From assembly GCA_963804885.1 (NCBI GenBank), contig CAWDSF010000006.1, positions 434,001 through 498,000 of the forward strand: a DNA stretch of 64,000 nucleotides, in the 5' to 3' direction. Each line of letters starts with the position of its first letter. Within the stretch, counting starts at the first letter, position 1. The position numbers and the translations under genes are program-made. Positions 58,887 through 64,000 of this stretch are shown piece after piece. Origin of the DNA: PALSA-1004 sp963804885 (GTDB lineage: Bacteria; Pseudomonadota; Gammaproteobacteria; Burkholderiales; SG8-41). The notes beneath the pieces are model-generated. The model saw nothing but the letters and a program-made list of their open reading frames with translations. It was not told the origin of the DNA and did not search any database.

Positions 58887-59036
58887 GGGTCGATCAGATC
58901 GAAACGACCGGGAGTGCCGGCACGGCTGCCGCCGCGCCTCTCCGGTCCGTCGCGGGCGCACGACATAACGATCTGGCGCGGAAAGGCTGTGCGGATACTG
59001 GGAGATGAACTGGCATTGAAGGCAGTCGGACGCGCC

Positions 59037-59057
59037 GCTAGCCTGCATATTTCATAC
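59037..59057 (+). repeat. Left terminal inverted repeat of the IS
   Basis: GCTAGCC, then TGC, then ATATTTCATAC; pairs with 60645-60665 in inverse orientation. Confidence 0.7.
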
Positions 59058-59121
59058 TGCCGCTGATTTTGACACGCGTGCGGCGAATTGGGTGCATGAC
59101 GGAGGATCGCGACGGGTGGCT

Positions 59122-59136
59122 GCCTAATTTTTAGGC
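59122..59136. repeat. Short perfect dyad inside the IS left end
   Basis: GCCTAA-TTT-TTAGGC lies downstream of the transposase stop within the element, at about 59122-59136. It may act as a weak terminator or a subterminal transposase site. Confidence 0.4.
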
Positions 59137-59213
59137 GGACTGGTGAATTTTGGACGGACTACCCCCAACCCCCGTTGATCATCATCGCGCACGGGGACGG
59201 CACTCGTCCATGG

Positions 59214-60558
59214 TTATCCAGTAGCGAAGCGCTGCGCTGCGAGGAGGAAGGCGGCTTGATGCGGGAAGGCGCTGGCGAGGAAGAAACGGATGCGGCGCGT
59301 GTTGCGAACGATGACCGCGCCGACCTTGAGCAGGCGACAGCGCAGAATGCCAGACTTGAGCGCGCGCGAGCTCGGTGCCGGCCAGGCCGATGGTGCGCAG
59401 TCGTTCCATGCAACACGTAGGCAAGCTGAAGCGAGCATCAGGCGGAACTGATTGGGCCACCACAGGTGGCAGCTGGTGCGATCGGCGAACAGGCCGAGCT
59501 GACATTCCTTGATGCGATTCTCCATGTCGCCGCGGGCGCAGTACATCTGCTCGTAGAGCCGCTTGCGCGTTGTCGCGGCAGCGTTGGTCACGACGAAGCG
59601 CGGGTTGGCGCCTTGCGCGTTGTGCTCGGCTTTGGCGATCAGCCGCCGGTGACACGGCCAGCTGCGGGGCGCGGTAGGCGAATTCGCCGAAGATGCGCTG
59701 CGCTTGCCGGGTCCAGGCAAAGGCGCCGGGCAGCTTGCTCGCGCCACCACTCGGCCTGCGTGAGCAGCCGACGAATTCTTGGCCATGCCGACGACGTAGA
59801 CCGACGTGGTTGCGCTCGCACCAGGACAGCAGCCGAGCGGACGACAGAAGCCGGAGTCGCCGCGGAAGATCATCCGCACACCAGGCCACGCTTGGCGCAG
59901 GCGCGCGTGACCAGCAGTTTCAAAATCGCCGCCGCATGCAGCGCCGCATCCTTCTTCGCCGGCCGCAGGTACGCGACCAGCAACTGCTCGCCGCAGAACA
60001 CGTACAACGGCAGGAAGCAATAGTTGTCGTAGTAGGCGCTGAAGTGGCGGCCGTCCTGGTTGCCGTGCACCAGATCGTCGGTGGCGTCGAAGTCGAGCAT
60101 CAGTTCTTCTGGCGCTTTCGCGAACGAGGCAATGAACTGATCGACCAGAATCTGCTGCGTAGCTCGCCACCGCCGTGCGATTGGCACGCGTTCTCAAAGC
60201 GGCACAGGGTCGGACTGGAGGCGCCGCGGCTTGCTGCCTTGCCGACCGCGGTTTGTCAGTGCCGTCTGCAAGACTGCGTCAGCGCAGTTGATCGTGATCG
60301 TTGAGATCTTCGTAGCCTTGGCACAGACCGAACACGCGCTGCCGCAACAGTTGTTCGGTCGTGTGCTGCACCAGATACGGGTTACGCGGATCAGGCAGCA
60401 CGTTCGCCACCGCTTTCAGCAATCCGAGTCGCCGCTCCACTTGGCGCAGCAGCAACAGCCCGCCGTCAGAACTGACATTGCCGCCATCAAAGCGAACGTC
60501 GATTTCAGCGCCGTCCCAACTTCGCAAACGGCACTTTGGTCGCGGTACAATTTGGCAT
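59214..60558 (-). CDS. IS1380-like transposase (frame broken)
   Basis: About 448 aa if joined. Starts MPNCTATKVPFAKLGRR; then VRFDGGNVSSDGGLLLLRQV, ELMLDFDATDDLVHGNQDG (DDE first Asp), VRMIFRGDSGFCRP (second Asp) and DMENRIKECQLGLFADRTSC (Glu), ending IRFFLASAFPHQAAF. The three acidic blocks and the FDGG start are characteristic. Several frame changes mean it is inactive as read. Confidence 0.75.
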
Positions 60559-60644
60559 CGGCGGAATCTCCACGCTGATTCTGTCTCGACACCAGATTCA
60601 ACGTGGGACGTTATGATTCCGCCGACCTCATTTCTGCAGTTTCC

Positions 60645-60665
60645 GTATGAAATATTCGGGCTAGC
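60645..60665 (-). repeat. Right terminal inverted repeat of the IS
   Basis: Read inward (reverse strand) it is GCTAGCC, CGA, ATATTTCATAC. It overlaps the TAG stop of the thioesterase gene. Confidence 0.7.
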
Positions 60666-61056
60666 CGAATTTCGACTTCAGCCGCTCGGAAAACTTGACG
60701 AGATCGATGATCATCCGCTCGTGCGTGCCGATACCGATCATCTCGGTTCCGTCTGTCGCCTGGATTGTGAACTCGATGCGCCGGCCGTCGACATTGGTGA
60801 CCTCGGCCTCGCCTTTGACGCGCCGCCCGACGGGAGTCGCTGCCAGGTGGCGAACGTCAACGCGCGTACCGAGCGCGCTTTCGCTGGCCTCGAGGTAGGG
60901 CTTAATGGCGTTGAGCGCTGCATTCTCCATGACCATGATCATGACGGGCGTCGCCAAAACTGGAGGCAACGTCGCGTCCTTGAAACGGTTGGCGAGGTGT
61001 TCGGAAGTGACGACGAGACTGAACGAGCCCTTGGCCCCGGCCGGAATCGTTTGCAT
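60661..61056 (-). CDS. FlK-type hotdog-fold thioesterase family protein
   Basis: 131 aa, start MQTIPAGAKGSFSLVVTSEH. VLATPVMIMVMENAALNAIK carries the helix Glu used by fluoroacetyl-CoA-type thioesterases, and VDVRHLAATPVGRRVKGEAE the conserved His/Thr region. Hydrolyses an acyl-CoA in the cytoplasm; substrate unknown. The IS is inserted at its last codon without changing the product (ends KSKFG). Confidence 0.85.
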   Translation of the reverse strand: MQTIPAGAKGSFSLVVTSEHLANRFKDATLPPVLATPVMIMVMENAALNAIKPYLEASESALGTRVDVRHLAATPVGRRVKGEAEVTNVDGRRIEFTIQATDGTEMIGIGTHERMIIDLVKFSERLKSKFG

Positions 61057-61310
61057 TGGGCTTTCTCCACGCTGAGCTGCGTCAACTGGTTTACCCCCTG
61101 TGCTTTGGACATTTGCAGGTGAGGCTTTGCGCGTCAGGTCAACGTGCGCACCGATCTGGGACTCGACACAGCGCGTGTTAATCCTCAGCCCGCACCAGCG
61201 GTGTCGGCCAGGCCGCAAGCGAACGTCAGGCAAGCCTGAGGCAAAGCGCATCCAACACGCGCATATCGACGTCATCGGCAACTCAGGCGTGGCCGATGGG
61301 AGCGAAGACG
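61057..61310. other. Intergenic part between thioesterase and groESL
   Basis: Divergent space; an open frame continues upstream of the thioesterase start but has no ribosome site or recognisable sequence. No RNA gene seen. Confidence 0.45.
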
Positions 61311-61337
61311 CTTGAATAGTCGCCGGTACGGCCCCAT
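61311..61337 (+). promoter_or_regulatory. Sigma32 (heat-shock) promoter of groESL
   Basis: CTTGAA (61311-61316), 15-bp spacer, CCCCATGT (61332-61339) matches the RpoH consensus closely. It lies about 140 bp upstream of groES. No CIRCE element (TTAGCACTC-N9-GAGTGCTAA) is visible between it and the gene. Confidence 0.8.
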
Positions 61338-61480
61338 GTTACGAGCTCATCGCTATTGAAACAACAACACCCCTCGAGCCGGCGGGACTTCCGGGAGGTC
61401 TGACGACCCCCAACCGTCCCTGGCCTCTTTCAGCCCACAGCGACGCAACTCGCTGTAAACCCCAATTAGAGAGTGCAACC

Positions 61481-61768
61481 ATGAAACTTCGCCCCCTGCA
61501 CGACCGGATCATCATCAAGCGGCTCGAAGAAGACCGCAAAACCGCGGGCGGAATCGTCATTCCGGATACGGCGGCGGAAAAACCGTCGATGGGCGAAGTC
61601 GTCTACGCCGGCCCCGGCAAGACCGACGACAACGGCAAGATCCTCAGAATGGGTGTCAAAGCCGGCGACAAGGTCCTTTTCGGTAAGTACTCGGGCCAGG
61701 AATTCAAGTTCGAAGACCAGGACCTGCTCCACATGCGCGAAGACGACGTGATCGGCATCGTCGACTGA
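61481..61768 (+). CDS. groES: Co-chaperonin GroES
   Basis: 95 aa. MKLRPLHDRIIIKRLEEDRK, GGIVIPDTAAEKPSMGEVV with the mobile loop, and LLHMREDDVIGIVD. Heptameric lid of the GroEL chamber in the cytoplasm. First gene of the operon, 36 bp before groEL. Confidence 0.98.
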   Translation: MKLRPLHDRIIIKRLEEDRKTAGGIVIPDTAAEKPSMGEVVYAGPGKTDDNGKILRMGVKAGDKVLFGKYSGQEFKFEDQDLLHMREDDVIGIVD

Positions 61769-61804
61769 TCGCCACCCCCACGAATACGTATCAGGAGAAT
61801 TCAT

Positions 61805-63460
61805 ATGGCAGCCAAAGACGTCCGCTTCGGCGAAAACGTCCGTAATCGAATGGTGAACGGCGTCAACATTCTCGCCAACGCCGTCAGGATTACGTTGGGC
61901 CCGAAGGGCCGCAACGTCGTGCTCGAGCGCAGCTACGGCGCGCCGACGATCACCAAGGACGGCGTGTCGGTCGCGAAGGAGATCGAGCTCAAGGACAAGT
62001 TCGAGAATATGGGCGCGCAAATGGTCAAGGAAGTCGCGTCGAAAACATCGGACGTCGCCGGTGATGGCACGACGACGGCCACCGTTCTTGCGCAATCGAT
62101 CATCGCGGAAGGCATGAAGTATGTTGCCGCCGGCATGAACCCGATGGATCTGAAGCGCGGCATTGACAAGGCCGTCATCGCCGTCGTCGAGGAGCTGAAG
62201 AAGATCAGCAAGCCGTGCACGACCAGCAAGGAAATCGCGCAAGTCGGCGCGATCTCGGCCAACGCCGACGAGTCGATCGGCAAGACGATTGCCGAGGCGA
62301 TGGACAAGGTTGGCAAGGAAGGCGTGATCACCGTCGAGGATGGCAAGGGTCTCGAGAACGAGCTCGAGCTGGTCGAAGGCATGCAGTTCGACCGGGGTTA
62401 CATTTCGCCGTATTTCATCAACAACCCGGACAAGCAGGTGTCGCTGCTCGAGGATCCATACATCCTCCTTCACGACAAAAAGGTCAGCAACATCCGTGAT
62501 CTGCTTCCGCTGCTCGAGCTCGTGGCCAAGTCCGGCAAGCCGCTGTTGATCATCGCCGAGGACGTCGATAGTGAAGCTCTTGCTACGCTGGTGGTTAACA
62601 ATATTCGCGGTATTCTGAAGACGACCGCTGTCAAGGCGCCGGGCTTCGGTGATCGCCGCAAGGCCATGCTCGACGACATTGCGATTCTCACGGGCGGTAC
62701 CGTCATCGCGGAAGAACTTGGCCTGAAGCTCGAGAATGCGACGCTGAAGGACCTGGGCCGTGCAAAGCGAATCGAGATCGGCAAGGAGGACACAACGATC
62801 ATCGACGGCGCCGGCGAAAAGGCGGCGATCGAGGCACGCGTCAAAAACATCCGCAAGCAGGTTGAGGATGCGACGTCGGATTATGACAAGGAAAAGCTGC
62901 AGGAGCGTGTCGCCAAGCTCGCCGGCGGCGTGGCCTTGGTCAAGGTAGGTGCAGCGACTGAAATGGAAATGAAGGAAAAGAAGGCGCGCGTCGAGGATGC
63001 ACTGCACGCGACCCGCGCAGCCGTCGAGGAAGGTATCGTCGCCGGAGGCGGCGTTGCGTATCTGCGGGCACGCGCCAATCTCAAGAATTTGAAGGGCGGG
63101 AATCCCGATCAGGATGCCGGGATCAAGATCGTGCTTCGCGCGCTCGAGGAGCCCATGCGGCAGATCGTCGCCAATACCGGCGAGGAGCCCTCTGTAGTCG
63201 TCAACAAGGTCGTCGAAGGGAAGGGCAACTTTGGCTTCAACGCCCAGACCGGCGAGTACGGCGACCTGGTGGAGATGGGTGTCATCGATCCGACCAAGGT
63301 GACGCGCTTCGCGCTGCAGAACGCGGCGTCAGTCGCGGGACTCATGCTCACGACCGACGCGATGGTCGCCGAACTGCCCCAGGACGATAAGGGGCATGGC
63401 GGCGGCATGGGCGCTGGTGGAATGGGCGGCATGGGTGGTATGGGCGACATGGGTATGTGA
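61805..63460 (+). CDS. groEL: Chaperonin GroEL
   Basis: 551 aa, intact. VRITLGPKGRNVVLERSYGA, VAGDGTTTATVLAQSII (ATP-binding) and the Gly-Met tail GGMGAGGMGGMGGMGDMGM. AGGAG ribosome site. The clean, strongly conserved frame contrasts with the broken genes elsewhere in the window. Confidence 0.99.
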   Translation: MAAKDVRFGENVRNRMVNGVNILANAVRITLGPKGRNVVLERSYGAPTITKDGVSVAKEIELKDKFENMGAQMVKEVASKTSDVAGDGTTTATVLAQSIIAEGMKYVAAGMNPMDLKRGIDKAVIAVVEELKKISKPCTTSKEIAQVGAISANADESIGKTIAEAMDKVGKEGVITVEDGKGLENELELVEGMQFDRGYISPYFINNPDKQVSLLEDPYILLHDKKVSNIRDLLPLLELVAKSGKPLLIIAEDVDSEALATLVVNNIRGILKTTAVKAPGFGDRRKAMLDDIAILTGGTVIAEELGLKLENATLKDLGRAKRIEIGKEDTTIIDGAGEKAAIEARVKNIRKQVEDATSDYDKEKLQERVAKLAGGVALVKVGAATEMEMKEKKARVEDALHATRAAVEEGIVAGGGVAYLRARANLKNLKGGNPDQDAGIKIVLRALEEPMRQIVANTGEEPSVVVNKVVEGKGNFGFNAQTGEYGDLVEMGVIDPTKVTRFALQNAASVAGLMLTTDAMVAELPQDDKGHGGGMGAGGMGGMGGMGDMGM

Positions 63461-63485
63461 CGACAAGATAATGTCGCAACCTATC

Positions 63486-63518
63486 GCAGAGGCCCGGTTC
63501 ATCCGGGCCTCTGCTTTT
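63486..63518 (+). terminator. Rho-independent terminator after groEL
   Basis: Perfect 12-bp stem GCAGAGGCCCGG / CCGGGCCTCTGC with a 5-base loop, followed by TTTT. Lies 26 bp beyond the groEL stop. Confidence 0.92.
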
Positions 63519-63731
63519 CTGGATACCGAGCGCCTCGTACCCCGAACGACGCACGAAAGCGAAGTGGTGTGGACTCGAGGTACTCTCGTCTCGCTCGTGC
63601 GCGCATCTGTGATAAGCCTGAAATTCCACGCGTTCGTCTTCTCTGGGCCACTGCCGTTAGGCACCGCACCAAAGCCAATTCGGCCTATAGTGAATGGGCG
63701 CCCTGATCCGGGCGATCAACAGGAGCCCACT

Positions 63732-63851
63732 ATGTCTCATCAGCCACCGAAGGAAAACAAGAAGAAAGCGCAGCACACGGCAAAGGAGAAGAAGTCGATC
63801 AAGCAGCAGAAGAAGCACGCAGGCGACCAGGTGCCCTTCATCAAGCAATGA
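63732..63851 (+). CDS. Small Lys-rich hypothetical protein, 39 aa
   Basis: MSHQPPKENKKKAQHTAKEK, then KSIKQQKKHAGDQVPFIKQ. About one third lysine, no hydrophobic segment; ribosome site AGGAGCC. Likely a nucleic-acid-associated or disordered protein; function unknown. Confidence 0.6.
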   Translation: MSHQPPKENKKKAQHTAKEKKSIKQQKKHAGDQVPFIKQ

Positions 63852-64000
63852 GGAGCGAGCGACGTTCGGCCGATCGCTGCCGAAGGCCCGGGGAACGACG
63901 GGTCAAAAAAGAGCGCATGATGTTCACGCGCGTTCGAGGTCCGGCGCTTATACGGTCGAGCGGCCTTGCGAATTGCGCTCCCAAAAGGAGACCGGCAACA

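Larger units (their letters stand above)
59037..60665. mobile_element. IS1380-family-like insertion sequence, 1.6 kb
   Basis: Ends carry near-perfect inverted repeats (59037-59057 and 60645-60665, 19 of 21 matching, core ATATTTCATAC). The outer six bases, GCTAGC, are identical on both sides and could be a target duplication, leaving 15-bp terminal repeats with 13 matches. A single transposase gene on the minus strand fills it. Size fits IS1380. The right end lies at the stop codon of the thioesterase gene. Confidence 0.72.

Noticed and set aside
1..64000. CRISPR arrays, rRNA and tRNA genes
   Set aside because: No regularly spaced repeats and no recognisable tRNA arms or rRNA segments were seen; a covariance-model scan would settle it.

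Overview
The window is GC-rich, densely coded bacterial chromosome with many GTG starts, ATGA/GTGA gene overlaps, a sigma32-type groESL promoter and a surplus of uptake and catabolic operons. This fits a free-living betaproteobacterium, probably Burkholderiales; that placement is inference from gene style, because there is no rRNA or marker tree to read.

Region by region. (1) 0-10.7 kb: a GntR-controlled catabolic module with a polar amino-acid ABC transporter (ATPase, permease, binding protein), GntR regulator, gamma-glutamyltransferase, mandelate-racemase-type enolase, AstE/aspartoacylase-type hydrolase and D-2-hydroxyacid dehydrogenase on the minus strand, and an RraA-type aldolase-fold protein and MFS carrier on the plus strand. 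A 17-bp dyad (ATCCTAA-N3-TTAGGAT) lies in the divergent promoter region and recurs, degenerate, in front of the GntR gene. (2) 10.7-21.5 kb: hybrid PAS/GAF histidine kinase with an OmpR-type regulator, a ferritin-like diiron protein plus methyltransferase, a DsbA-NhaA fusion, an ABC-2 exporter, and a BON/SRPBCC membrane protein. (3) 21.5-34.8 kb: one long minus-strand operon with a divergent TetR gene. It holds two NMT1-type binding proteins, an ATPase, two permeases, a NicX-like ring-cleaving dioxygenase, an FrsA-like hydrolase, a three-subunit molybdenum hydroxylase, a carboxylesterase-like hydrolase, two amidohydrolases and an amidinotransferase-type enzyme. It looks like uptake, hydroxylation, ring opening and hydrolysis of an unidentified N-heteroaromatic compound. 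Two copies of a 24-bp element sit upstream of its two halves. (4) 34.9-41.3 kb: ChaN-type lipoprotein, small protein, a second 2-hydroxyacid dehydrogenase, and an unknown large protein paired with a PhoD-type phosphatase. (5) 41.3-46.6 kb: a second amino-acid ABC system with a second enolase-superfamily protein and a class IV aminotransferase. (6) 46.9-54.6 kb: dodecin, then a glycerol-1-phosphate-dehydrogenase module with a TIM-barrel protein, DeoR regulator and an aminoethylphosphonate/iron-type ABC importer. (7) 54.6-58.4 kb: a Rieske oxygenase and a dimethylglycine-dehydrogenase-like flavoprotein, as in methylated-amine demethylation. (8) 58.6-64 kb: small lipoprotein, an IS1380-like element inserted just behind a FlK-type thioesterase gene, groESL with terminator, and a Lys-rich small protein.

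About two dozen genes are broken by frameshifts, while others (42.3-46.6, 54.6-58.4 and 61-63.5 kb) are clean or nearly so. Resolved by hand, most breaks are single extra bases, often in short homopolymers, which points to uncorrected sequencing insertions. I therefore annotate these as genes spanning the break. Three other genes keep only their two ends and are called pseudogenes.
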